From Rhea pennata (Eukaryota; Chordata; Aves; Rheiformes; Rheidae): DNA of 64,000 nt. Below the pieces are notes generated by a model, which saw nothing but the letters and a program-made list of their open reading frames with translations, was not told the DNA's origin and searched no databases. The position numbers and the translations under genes were made by a program. Shown here one piece after another: positions 1-12,800 of the stretch (position 1 is the stretch's first letter; each line of letters begins with the position of its first letter). The DNA is taken from assembly GCF_028389875.1 (NCBI RefSeq), contig NC_084665.1, positions 248,001 through 312,000 on the forward strand, read 5' to 3'.

Positions 1-3000
1 AAGATCAGAATAGCAGGGAAAACCATTTACACCAATGTACTAGCTTAACTGCATTGGCTGATTGAGAAGGAATCAGTTGAAGCTTGTTGGCTGTGCATCA
101 GGTAGACATGGAGACAAGGACTGTCATCCAGCAGGGATGATGAGGTGCACCCTCTCTCAGGAGCAAAGGGGGTTAGCATACTGTAGATGCTTTGGCCCTG
201 GGCCTTTGGTGGCTCAGAAAGGAAGAATGCACCTCTGTTTTGGCAACGTGCTTGGCCTAGTTCTGCATATTCAGTGAAGGCAGTGTCAGTTAAGGCATGG
301 TTTCCATTTATAGCCTACTGAACAGAGTGACTGGGGTAACTGGCCATGGTTTCAGATTGCTATCAAGTTGCAGCACAAAAATCATTCACAGCTGGTTCCT
401 GCCTCCTCATCTCCCAGCCAGTAACATATTGTTCACAGGATTCTCAGTGCAGACTTCTGGCTCCTTGCTCTCTTTGGCGTCAGACAGAGCTGCTTGCTCT
501 CATCTGAGAGGAAGAGACAGCTCTGCTGCCTGGTGGGGCCATACCCTTGAAGGAGCCCTGCAGCCCCTTCCCAGCCATGTCAGCAGCAAGTCCTCTGTCC
601 TGGGCACTGATACTGAGAGTTGCTAAAGGCATCTTGAAAGCTCTCTCCCAAAATCTTGATGGAAATATGTCTTTGTCAAGTGCTGAGCCACACAGTCTGC
701 CACTGCTATCAAACTCTCTGCTCAGGATCCCTGTGGCCAGTTCCAGCTCTTAATGTGATGAGCTAGTTTCTGGCACACAACCAAGTCCCATTTAATCCAA
801 ATCAGATGTGCAGACTTTTTATTTTCAGATTTAAAATAAAACAGCCTCAGAATTCAGAGCAGCAGTTCCACATACTACCTACTTCAATTGGTAATCTCTT
901 AAACCATCTGGGTTCTCACACGCTGAGAATAAAACCTGACCAGCTATGATCTTCCCTCCTTTCACTGATCTGAGATAAAACACAGTGGAAAAACAGTTGT
1001 TTATTGTACAGTGATGGAGGTGAGACACAATCTTTTTTGCCTCCAAAATTTTTGGCTTTAGTTTCAGTTACTGATAGGTGCAATGGGGTAGATCTCCTAA
1101 ACATTTTTTCCCTCTAAGATCTTTCCCTTTCAGATCTTCAGTTAAACTGTATTTCTCCTGGTTTTTTTTTTGGAGCAACAAATGTCGGGTGAGAGATTGA
1201 AGAACATTTGCTGGACGGCCTGTAAATGCAGAGTGCTTGATGCTTACCTTGAACTGAGCATAGATTTTCAGGCAAACAGTTACCAGCTCCTGGAAGCATA
1301 ATATAATGATAAATGTTTATGAGATTGTTTTTGCTAGAAAGTAAAATCAATCTTCTTCCACGGTTGATGCTTCCAATAAAATGGAAGCCAAATTAATCAT
1401 GGAAAGATTATATATGCCATTTAGGCATAAAGAGAGCATGGAAGGAGATCATAGAAACAGTTTGATGGATGGATGCTGCTTATGGTGCTGCAGTGTCACC
1501 TCTCTCCAGCAATTTCAGTACAGCTTGTTAATTGTACTGTTGTATGCAGTGTCCTCTACAGTATGTTGCTTTCCAAAGCAGCAGCATGTTACCCGATAAT
1601 AAAGCTCAGCAGGCATAAAGATCAGCAAATGATGGATTTAAGAATCTATTTGAAAGTTTTTGGATGAGCAGATGAGTGAGACAGAAATTATAAAAATCAA
1701 TTTAAGTGGTGTGGTGTGTGCCAATGAGAAAGAGAGCAAATTTCTATGACTCTTAATGCTAAAATACTAGATAGCAATATCTGTGCTGTGATTGACAGTA
1801 ATAGGATCAAAGCTGTGTTTGAGTTTCAGGTCTAGTTCAACACAATGCAGAAGAGACTCTAGGTATTTTTACTTCTGTTGTTTTATAACAAAAATACAGC
1901 TGTTATATGCAGAGCAGTATGTATGTAGTATGTATCAAATAACAGTATGTATCAACAGCAAGAGCTTTTCTTGAGAGAGAGCTCTGAAAAGACCCTGGAA
2001 GTTTTGTTGTTGAGTTTCTACATGGACACTATCTTACAGTGTTTTAAACGGGGCCAGTGTGGCTTTGCTGGATTCCCTCCTGAAGTAGGCAAAGGCAGAC
2101 AAGCCAATCTAGCAGTGGTGGCTCATGGTCTACCCCGCTCCCAGAAGTGATTTACCTACAGCAGAAGGGAACCTGTTTCTATGCATCACCTGCCCTGCCT
2201 GGGCTCTGCAATACTTGCTTAAACTTCATGTGGATTTGCACCAAGGTGACAATGTGGGAGCAAATAAAGTGTAAGTACAGCTTTCCTTCTGCCAGCTCTG
2301 CCTCTGAGGAGACAGCCTTTGGCAGGGCAGGATGGCACCTACTACTGTAAGACTTGCTGTCTGTCATCTGTCAATGGCTAAAATCGGTACTTTTAAACCA
2401 GTTTAGGAACATCCACACATATCTGCATAGGTCTTAACTATTCAAATTATCTTTAAAGCACCCCTACCACCATGCAGCTGCCTCTGGACTGTGACCTTGC
2501 TGATGTGCAGTCAGCCGTGGGTTGCATAGGATGTGACAAAACCCGTGTTGAAGCATAGCTTACAGTGCTGTGTTCAGAATGAGTACTTGCTTAGGAAGAG
2601 CAACCATCACTTTAATCAGTTACCCTGCTCTGACACGCATTTTCTCTGTGCAAACAGAGTACAATGAGTATCCGGCGTGGGGTGATTTTTCTGAATTTGA
2701 AAAAATTCAAGATGACCCTTTCACAATGAATAGAAACAGGTGATACGAATGCTTGTCCATCAAGAAATGTGTATTTTACATGGGATCTGAAAGACACATC
2801 TGAAACTGTTTTCTGCAAATCTGAAGCACAGGTTTTCTTACACCCTTTCTCAGAGCCACGTCAAGGCAGCTGAGAGGCAAATTCAGCCCTTGGTTTCAGT
2901 TTCGACCACCTCAGCATAGCCAGTGAAGCAATGCACTTTAACAGTGGCAGAGCATTTCTTTATTTAGAGAGGTCTGTTTGTCTGTTTTTTAAAACCTAAT

Positions 3001-3786
3001 GTTCCTGTGTTTTTGTTTCTCTCCTGTGTCTCTGAATTGGTTTTAGAATAGAAAAGATCTGATTAAGGTTGGAAACAGATTTAATGTGTGTCCCAGCAAG
3101 AGTGACGAAGAATGATTTAAAGGTTCAATTTTGAATAGAAGATAATCTCAGCCTACCTGTAAAGGGTGGGTTATTCTCATTCCCTTTAATAATAGTAATT
3201 CAGGCTCCTAAAGTGCTTTTTGTGCTATCCTGTACAGTCCTGTAAAAACAGCACAGGGAGATAAATCCCCTGATGCCTGTGCAGTTTCTGAGTGCTTGAA
3301 GAACTAAGGTGGAAGTCAGTGATCTTGATGCTTTGAGGCATGGGGAGCTGCTCTTCCCTCAAGGCAGCTGCTTAGCCCTGCTCCGTGGTTTGTCACCACT
3401 GTACCCAGAGGCAGCTGCTCTGTGCAGCCAGCATTGAATGAGGCACAAGACAAACAGGGAGTAGGAAGAGTTTTCAGTCAAACTCACCAAAAAGGGGATC
3501 TCTCTCTCTACTCTCTACCTGCTGAACTGTGTCTTGTAGACAGGGTAGGCCTGGGTGGTGCCAAACTCTTTTCTATATATGAGCCTTGCTGGTGTTCATA
3601 AAGACCTCTTAGTTTCTCAAGTTTGTGCTGCTTTCAGATAGTTAAATGGTGTGGCACAGTTTTCTTCCAGTGGCTCTTACTTGCAAGGGGCTTCCTTGTC
3701 CTCTTCTTTAACCAAAAAGAGCTGGCACTTGCTTTCATCCAGCATCTGATGGGCACCAGACATTTTATTTTTCATTATTCTTCCAG
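1..3786 (+). other. ACSS1: ACSS1 intron (5' part of gene lies off-window)
   Basis: No coding exon was found on either strand. In particular, the ACSS1 exon that should precede the first one seen, which encodes the Trp-Trp-Gln-Thr stretch before Glu-Thr-Gly-Gly, is not present. The only open frames are short and without family signatures. The segment ends in a pyrimidine-rich tract and AG at 3785-3786, the acceptor of the first visible ACSS1 exon. No long repeats were recognised. Confidence 0.7.
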
Positions 3787-3899
3787 AAACTGGTGGCATC
3801 TGCATTGCCCCACGGCCTTCAGAGGAGAAAGCTGAGATCGTTCCAGCTATGGCTATGAGACCATTCTTTGGGATTATACCTGTGCTGATGGATGAGAAT
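3787..3899 (+). CDS. ACSS1: ACSS1 exon (sixth from end)
   Basis: Acceptor AG at 3785-3786 and donor gtgagt at 3900. The exon enters in phase 1 (the G of a Glu codon comes from the upstream exon) and leaves in phase 0. It encodes [15 protein letters not shown] and then a stretch ending [12 protein letters not shown], the substrate-pocket side of the adenylating domain. Confidence 0.93.
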
Positions 3900-6800
3900 G
3901 TGAGTTGGGGCTCTGCCTGGTACCCAAAAGAGAAGCTGCTGCGTGCTTCCATCTTAATCACCATTCTGTTGGCAGAGGAAAAGGATCTAGGAGGATGTTT
4001 ATCATTCCATTAAAATGGAATTTTACAACAGATGAGAAATTTATGTATCTCAGCATATCTCAAGTGCCTGGAGAGATTGCCAGCTGGGTGTTGCAAGCTA
4101 TCTGAAACTCTCTGGAGATGAAGTTTGGATTTTAGGCCCCACTTTTATCTTCTTTCAGCACTTCTAATTAAGAGCTGCTGCTTCCATTTGTGAGAGCAGT
4201 CAGAATCACACAGCTCCTTGGAAACCAGGGAGCTATACGTGGATGCCCAGTGACATGGCAAGGCTAGAGCAACCAACACAGCTGATGGAGTTTTCCAAGG
4301 GAAATGCTAGGCTTGATCCCTGCAGCTGTGGATGTCTATGAGAGAATTGATGCTGTTCTGTGAAGCTCTGCTAAGCAATCCCCATCTACACTCCAGTGCC
4401 CTGTTGAAGAGTAAAATGTGGAATCCCCTTAGTAAACAGTTTAATAAAGGGATGCAGCAGTTCACAAAAGCTAAAGGAGAAGGCAATGGTCTAACCACTT
4501 CCCTGCTAGCCTCATCCTAGGCATCCTCGGGCTACTGGGTACATATTTGCTGTTATCTCTTCTGACCTTCCCCTCTGGAGAATTGGGACTCACTTTTCCT
4601 TTAGCCTGATAACAGCCCTATCTGCTGTGCTGCTGGCCTGAGCCAGAGAGTAAGGAAGGCACGATACAGATGATTGGTAGTAGTTTTGCTAGTGGATTCA
4701 TTTTCTCCACATGCGGCCCTCCATTTGCGGTCTGACTGAGTAATGGGGGATTCTTGCCAGATCAGTGCCTCAGAAGCACTTGTTTTTTCTGTTTTGCACA
4801 CCTGATCATCTTTCCTGTGCTTGAACCTGCAGGGAAACGTTATAGAGGGCAATGATGTATCTGGTGCACTCTGTATTGCCCAGCCGTGGCCTGGCATGGC
4901 CAGAACGATCTATGGAGATCACCAGCGATTTGTTGATGCCTATTTCAAAGCCTACCCAGGTAAGGAGTATATCAAGGGAAGGCAGTGTGCCCTGCAATGT
5001 AAGTGCAGTAAGTATTTTCAGCAGTGCTTTGTGACCTTCCTATACCGGAGCCAGCTCTTGGAGGTTGCTGAAATTTGGTGTGGCACATGTTGCGAACATA
5101 CGGTCCTAGATGGCATTGACCCTTTTAGCTGGCAAAAGGGAATGCATTATTTGGAAAATTGTAATGCCTAGAATAAAAGCCCAAATACTCTTTTCTTAGG
5201 GCCATTTAGTGTCTCACTGAGAGATCAGAACTTAGGATGGGAAAGTACCTCCTGTGTTAATGAATCTCATGCTTGCTGTGACAGCTTCTATTGCAACCTT
5301 CCTTTTTAAACATGGTCAAATTGTATATGGCAGGTGTTTAGAAGTGGCAGGGGAAAATATTTGTAGGAGATTGGATAAGACCGCTGCCTTCACTCAGGGG
5401 AGCAGCTGAAAGGGCTTGGGAAGCATTGAAGATAGAGAAGAATCAGAAAGACAATCCTCCAGGTTGTACAAAATAGGGCAGAAAGTAAGAACAGGAAACT
5501 GATACGGAAAACATCGAATGAGCCCCGATCTCCTTATTACTCACTGATAATAAGTGATAATATCACTCACCAGCGGACGGGGTGCTTGCATCTGAAATGC
5601 TGGTGATATTTAAAATAGGCTGATAGTTCCTCAGTTTGAAAGGGTGGGAGGCATAACTGAAGGTCCATAAACTAACCAGTAATAGATCCTGGGAAGATCT
5701 GTCCTCACAGCACTAGCTGCTGGTTGCTTGTACTGTTACTATCTGCATCTGAGGGATGTCACAGGAACAGTTTAGATATGGATGGGGCTCTGGTGAAGAG
5801 CCCAGGAATGCCCCTCAGTGACACTGCAGGGTGCTGGAACCACTCTTGTGGATGGGTTGCAAGTGTCTTGATTTCTGGGTCCAGAGTGATTTTTTCTTTG
5901 TGAGGCAGAGTGTCTTTTGGAAGAGATTCTTCTAGCTGTCTCCTAGCGCTTGCGGTAGCTGGGCGTTTGACAGTACAGCTAGCTTTGTGCATACTGCTGT
6001 GTGGTCAGGCTTCCACAGAAACTGCAGAGCTTAGTATACCAGTGTAAATGTGCTCTTAATAAGCAGTAGTAAGAAGCTACTGTGTCCCAGAAGAGAAAGC
6101 ATGAGGAGGGAGGTCAGGCAATTTCTATTCCCAGATCTGTCAGTGTCTCTCCGCTACTCTCCCCATGCATGGATCTATGGATGATTACAAGGTGTTAGAA
6201 GCAAATACTTGTGATCCAGAATTCAACAGTCTCTCATCCAATTGAGATTTTTCATCAGAAGTTTTAAACTCTTCAAACTTTATTCCTATCCCTATCTTTA
6301 TTCAGCTAATCTGATAGCAGTGTTTCTGCCATGCTGATATGCTCGAAAGGGACCTTTGTCTGGCATCTGTATCTTCATAGCCAGAAGGGAAAATGACTTT
6401 TCATCAGTCCCAGTAGAAATGATTTTAAAAAATGGCAATATTGCCATGTATAAAATCTAATAAAATTGATTCCTTTCAGCTGAATAACTACAGTGTGCCA
6501 TGAACACTGAGGTGTAGTTAGAGGCTGACCTGAATTTGAATACTTGCCTACGGAATGATGGCAGATGGCATTTGAAATGGTTTTAGTTTCAAGCTGTATG
6601 TGCTAAGCCTGGGCACATAGTTGCTGTGCCCAGCGTGTGAGCATGCACAGCATAGGGAGATGAGAGAGTTCTCTTTGGTCGTTTAAATTCAACAGAGCGT
6701 CACTGTGTAATGACAGTTGTGTTGTTGGGCTGAGATCTACCGCAGTGACATCAGCTAGTGATTCTTGCTCGTTGCATACAGTGATTTTGCACATCTTGCA

Positions 6801-9800
6801 GGGATCTGAGCTCCACTATTTTGGTGCTACCCAGGCATTTATTAGGAGCCAGCACCGCTGAGACAGAGCATATGAAAGGTAGGGTGGCAGAGAGACTTGG
6901 GTAATGACATGTGACAGGATATGCAGCCCTAAGCCTGGGAGACCCAACGCACTGCCTGATTCACATACTCTCCTAGCTGTCCTGGAGCATGGTATCTCTT
7001 GCACCCAAGCCTGAAGCAGTATGCTGGCACACTGCTCCCTGCTCATCACCCCCATGTCTTTACTGTAGGTTACTACTTCACAGGCGATGGTGCTTACAGG
7101 ACTGAGAAAGGCTATTACCAAATAACGGGGCGCATGGATGATGTCATTAACATCAGCGGACACAGGCTCGGGACAGCAGAGATAGAAGATGCTATGGTAA
7201 GTTGCAGGCAGAGAGGCCCCATTACAGGGCAGAGCAGCAGGACAAGGTAGGCCCTTGGAAGAAACTGTGTGATTTTATAGCAGTGCATGGTCTGATTAGT
7301 TTGGAGTAATGGCCCAGCCTTTGAACCCCTCCCCTTCCACACGTACAGCTTGATGCATAATGAATAGTGAATATGCAGAAGGAAACGGTCCTCTTAGTAA
7401 GCAGATTGCAAATAGGCAAGGGAGAGAGAAGCATGCCACGGGCACAGTCCCTGCAATTGAACTGTCAGAGCTGTGTTTCCTCTCAGTGGTTTCGTACTGC
7501 TGCAGTTGTAATTGTGGATGCTGGTGGAGTTTCTGTATGGAGAGAACAGGCTGTCCTGTTTGTTCCATCCCCTGATCTAACAGCTAACCTTTCCCTCTCA
7601 AATCTGTAGTTCCTGCTTGTCTGTAGTAGCTCAATATACCTGAGAATTCAGCAATGTTAAATTTGAAGCAGCCTTGATTCATGTCAGCTGTGAAACTAGC
7701 CTATCACTTAGAGAGCAAATGATACTAGCTCAGAGAACTGAAAACAAAAAGTCCTCGAAGGATTTATCTTCAAAGCTTGACCTGAATATTTATTTCTATA
7801 TTATGTGTCTTGCTTGCAAATGACAGTTAGATGTAACAGTTGATAAATATGAGCTGTGTTTCATGGCAGATAGGATTCTAGAGTCTCCTCTGTGAGTACA
7901 TTTCTTGGCTGTATTGTATGGAGTTCCAATCTGGCTATAGGATCCAGTTCCTCTCCCACTGTATGTATGTGTGTGTATGTACAAATATGTATTTGTATAT
8001 TTATGTTACTCTGATATTTTCTTTCATATTTTAATGTAATTTAAAGCAGCATAATTCAGTCTTGGTATAGGATTTAGATGTGCTGTTTCTCCCAGTTTGT
8101 ACAGCCACACCATCTTATTACTGCAGAAGAGTGTCAGATTAAATTCTGAAGAGCAACAGAGTAAATAACTGGTGGAGCGTTCAGCAGAACAACCCTTCTT
8201 CCCCTTGCAGGAGGATGAAGAGCCTGATTCTTCCTGTCTTCTTCTGTGCTTTGGGCACTGATAAACCAGCGAACTGTGGACTGCAGTACTGGCAGCTTCA
8301 CATTTGCTCTGCTAGAGACAGTTCCCTGTGGCATAGGGAAGTGCAGGACTGATTATATTTGGGATTTGACCATGGCCAGCCACCACTTGATGAGACTGTA
8401 GGCAAGCACACACAAGAGCACAGACAAAGAAAAACAAAGTTTTTAAGGTAGTGCAGCTTAGTGTGCACTGGGCTTAGCACTGTGTGTAATAGTGTGTATT
8501 TCTGAGTTTAAAAACAGGGCTACAACAGTGAGTAAGTGCTCCGAATGTGGCTGTGGTCACATCAGCTGACCATGCAGAGCAAAGTAGGGATCTAGCATTC
8601 CTGTTATGTTTAGAGCAGGATCTGGCCAAGGGAGACTGACAGGCTCCTTAGCGATGTGCCAAGGTGTTTTGTTCCTGCAGTGGCTGACACAAACTCTGCA
8701 GGGCTTGAACCAGTTGTTACGCTCCATGTATTTTTGTTTTCCTTTTTATGAAGGCTGATCACCCGGAAGTCCCTGAGACAGCTGTGATTGGATATCCACA
8801 TGAGATCAAAGGAGAAGGTACGTAAAAAGCAGCGTCTGATGTGGCACATACGTATGCATTACTTAATTTCTAACCTGGGCTGGCTGTTGGGTGTGGCCTG
8901 GGGAACAGGAGGCCACTATCTATCTCCTTAGGTTAACTGATATGGCTTTGCCATGTATGTAAATACTATGTGCCAAGAGTTTAGGGAGCAATACCTGCAC
9001 CCAGCTTAGAGACAGAGAGTTACTTTCATGGCTCTCTTAGGCTTTTTTCTGGTTGCAGAACTCTGTGGGCCAGGTTTTGATCCCAATTACACTTTGGTAT
9101 TTTCTGTTGAATTGTTGTTGTCCCTGAGATTACAGTCTGGTCCAAGATGCTAGGACAAGGTCAGGTCATCATCTGGAGTCTTACTCCCTTCCTTTGTAGA
9201 CAGGATTTCTGATTTTCTTGGGAGCTTTGGAATGGCTTGACACCTGTCTCCTCATTCAAGTGAACGTCCCTCCTCTTGGCACTTTTGTCAGCCAGGTTCT
9301 AGTATGAGGTATATGGCTTTTTGCTCTTTTTTCTTCCAGGTGCCTTTGCTTTCATAGTGATAAAGGAAGAGACAGCTCATAAAGATCGTGTTAAAGAAGA
9401 GCTCAAAACCATAGTGGCTTCCAAAATAGCAAAGTATGCTGTGCCTGACCACATTCTGGTAAGTAGGAGACTGTAACCAGGACCAGGAACAGCAACAGCC
9501 ACATAACAAGTTTCATCCTCCTTTCTGCAGAAAGGATGTTTATTCAATATTTGTCTCAGCCAAATATTGAACAACCATTTAAACAGGTTGCACAGAGAAG
9601 GCTTGAGAGTGCTTTTCTTGGGAAGGGCAAAGGGGAGTCCCAGGCCCACCCCATGCCATAAGGTGTGCTTGTTGTTCCTGTTGACCATGTTGTAGCATTA
9701 CTGCTCCATACAGATCTTGCCATCAGCTAACCATGCTGAAGCAACACAGCACTGGTATCTATGGCCTTGTACAAGGGATCAGATCCCTGCAAATAGTGGA

Positions 9801-12800
9801 GAAAGACCACAACCTCCAATGTCATTGAAGGACAGAATGATGCTTTCCAGCCCTCACCAGTTTTGAATCAATACAAAGTCCGTGAGCACTGGCTTTTTCT
9901 GTTGCATAACTTTGAGAAGTGTTTGTATTGTGTAGCTCAGAGAGCTGTTCAGCCTGATCCTGAGAACACTGATGAAATCAGGGTTCTGATTAAGTCTGAT
10001 CACTCCTCAGCACCTCCCTTTGCAAGCAGTTTGTAGTGAATGCAGAAAGCTGCCCTTCAGCCACCCTGCTGCGGCCCTTCTGCATTCGTCCCCCTCTCCA
10101 CTTTCTGCCTGGAAGCAGCCACATGACCACTTACTAGAGGGGCTCTGCTTTACACACATGCTGGAAAGGTGGACCCTGAGATGTAGGTTATGAAATACAA
10201 CAGTAGTGGCTGAGAGTGGCTTATTTGACTTGGAACAGCCTAGGAGATCCTGGGTGGAGTGGGGCAGTTACTTGCAACTGTTTGCTGCAGTAGTAATCCT
10301 GCTTCACTGCATTTGGGGAGATAACTACAGAGAAGTCATACAACTCTTTCCCTGCATAATAGCAGTTAATACTTTGGAGTTTTCTAGCTTGTTGGCCGGG
10401 ATGTACTGCAAGATGTGAGATCTGGTAGTGTCTCAGCACCCTGCTTGGAGTGCGAGGCTCAAGTGTGTGCTAACACCTTTGAATCTGCTGGTAAGCCCTT
10501 TGCAGAGAGCATGTTAAAGGCATTTAGTGCTCACCTTGCTATGAGGGAAGCCGTGCAGGGTGACAGATGTGATCCGCCAAAGAGAGAGCAAAGTTGAACT
10601 ATCCCTTGAGTTCCCTGTAGCTGGCCTGTAGTATTCTGTGGTTTATATTCCTGCCCTATAAATAGGGATATGAATGTTCGTTTGGATAAAGTATACTGAG
10701 ATCTGTGTCATGATCAGTGCCTGAATTTTCAAGCACAAGTGGCTATAACTAGTTTTTCAGTTCAGTAGTTAACAGATTATTTATGGTCTGATTCTCCAAA
10801 GAGCTTTGCATCCTGCAGCACCCAACCTGGAGATACACAGCAATGAGTAAAGGAGGGGGAAAAAACCCTACTTAAATAGGAATAAACTTTATAACACAAG
10901 GAATGCCAGCAATACTCCTTCCCTTGAACATAAACTAATGTGTTCAGTGGTCTAGTAGTTCCTAGAAGCTTTAAAGGAGCTGTTGCCATGAGATAGCACC
11001 AGGCTTAGGATAGTTCAGCTAAATTTCCCTGTGATTTCCAGCTACTTTACAAGGCAAGGTTAGGTGTGAGCAGAGCATGATAATAAGGCAGGTGCGAGCA
11101 GTGGCCTCACCAGCAAGGAGCCAGGATGCAGAGTGGTAAGTTGGGTCATGATCAAGGCCAGAGACAGTGGTCAGGATCGGACACAGACCAGTGATCACCT
11201 GGCAAGTTTGTAGTGACAAATTAGGTCCAAGGTCAGGTCAGGAAGCCAAGCTGGCAGGTCTGGGTTAGACTTGGAGAGGCAGCAGGCTGGGCATAGCTCT
11301 AGCTGCTGCACAGCTGCCATGTAGCACAGGCAGAGGGCCAGCAGTACAGCCTCAGCTTAAAAACAGTTCCTAAGGCAAAGGTAGGGGCAGGCCCTTGCTT
11401 CTAGCTTTCTTTATAACAGCTCTTATCAGCAAAGAAGCTGACTTTGGACTCAGCCGACTAGATGCTTTAATTTAGCCAACTAAACTCTTAGAAGGAGGAA
11501 GTGCTTCAGGCCCTGACAGCAGCCCCACCTCTCAAAAAAGTGTGTCCCCCCATCTTACAAAAGTCTGGGTTTGGAGGAGAACTTGTGAAATGGTACAGGC
11601 ACATTGTCTGCCAGTTTCCTGGAGAGCTCCTCAGGTTTATGTCCCTACCAATCAGTGAGATAGTGAAGTTTTCCCTAAATGACTTCAAAGTCCAGAATCT
11701 GCTTTACGTGATACTCTGTCTGCCCTCTCACCATGACTGTGGGCAGGGATTGGCTGGCAATGGAAAGAGTCCTGATAAGGAGGCTTTAAGAGGGATATGT
11801 GAAAGAATGGATGAACTGGATCTTCATAGATCCTGGAAGCTCCAGATGATAGGTAATTGCATTGACTTGCTCAATAGTGGTGAAAGGCCCCAGATAATAT
11901 TGGTACAGATTGACAGATGGTCTAGATTTGCTCACTTGATAGCCAAACCTGGAAACCTATAGAAAAGACTGCAATTGAGTGATGCCATTTGTCTGTTTGC
12001 CTCTTATAGGCACTTTTGGCCTTGTCCAACTGTATTGTAAGGTGAGTGTGACTTGCTGGAACTGTGCAAGGAGATCACCAGCTGCAGGTATATGTGAGGC
12101 AGCCAGCATGGCTGGATGATTACAGGAGGGGACACCAAAGTTAGTGAAGAATGGCATCTGCAGTATGAATACATGAGTGTTACTGCTTTAAGCAAACTCT
12201 GCCAATGGGAGAAGGGCAACTCAGTCCTCTTGGAAGAAGTTGCTGTAACCCTGGAAATGCAGTTCCAGTATCTGAGAAAGTGAGTCACTTTCTCAGTCTT
12301 TCTATTTGTCTGGAGTGGGTGAGAGGAGGAGAGGCAGGTTTGTACACGGAGTAGACCCATGAGCTCCTTCTGAACTCTGACTGTGAACTGGGACCCCAGC
12401 TGATAATGATGTTGTCTGGGAGAACATGGCATCGGAAAACGTGCTGTAGAAAGAACTGGGCAGTCTGGGGGATTGTAGGCAACTTCCTAAGGAGGACAAA
12501 GCTATTTTAGTGAACATGTCCACAAACACCAGCATGGCTGTGTTCCCCTGCAAGGGGGCAGTTCTACTATGAAATTGATGGACAAGAACTGCCATGGCTG
12601 ATCAGGGGCTGCAAGAGACCCTGTGATCTCTGTTGAGGTCTTTCAGTGGAAGTGCAGGTTTCACGGGCCTGGATGAAGCTAAGAAGGTCAGTGGTGTCCA
12701 TGGGGTGCATTAGGAAAAGAGTTGTCAGCAGGTCAAAGGAGATGATCCTGCTACTCTGCTCAGCCCTGGTGAGGCCTCATCTGGAGTACTGTGTCCAGTT

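Noticed and set aside
11501..11962. 153-codon plus-strand open frame with an integrase-like ending (Val-Gln-Ile-Asp-Arg)
   Set aside because: It is antisense to the Gypsy-like remnant and overlaps its LTR. The resemblance is short, and the minus-strand frames explain the region better.
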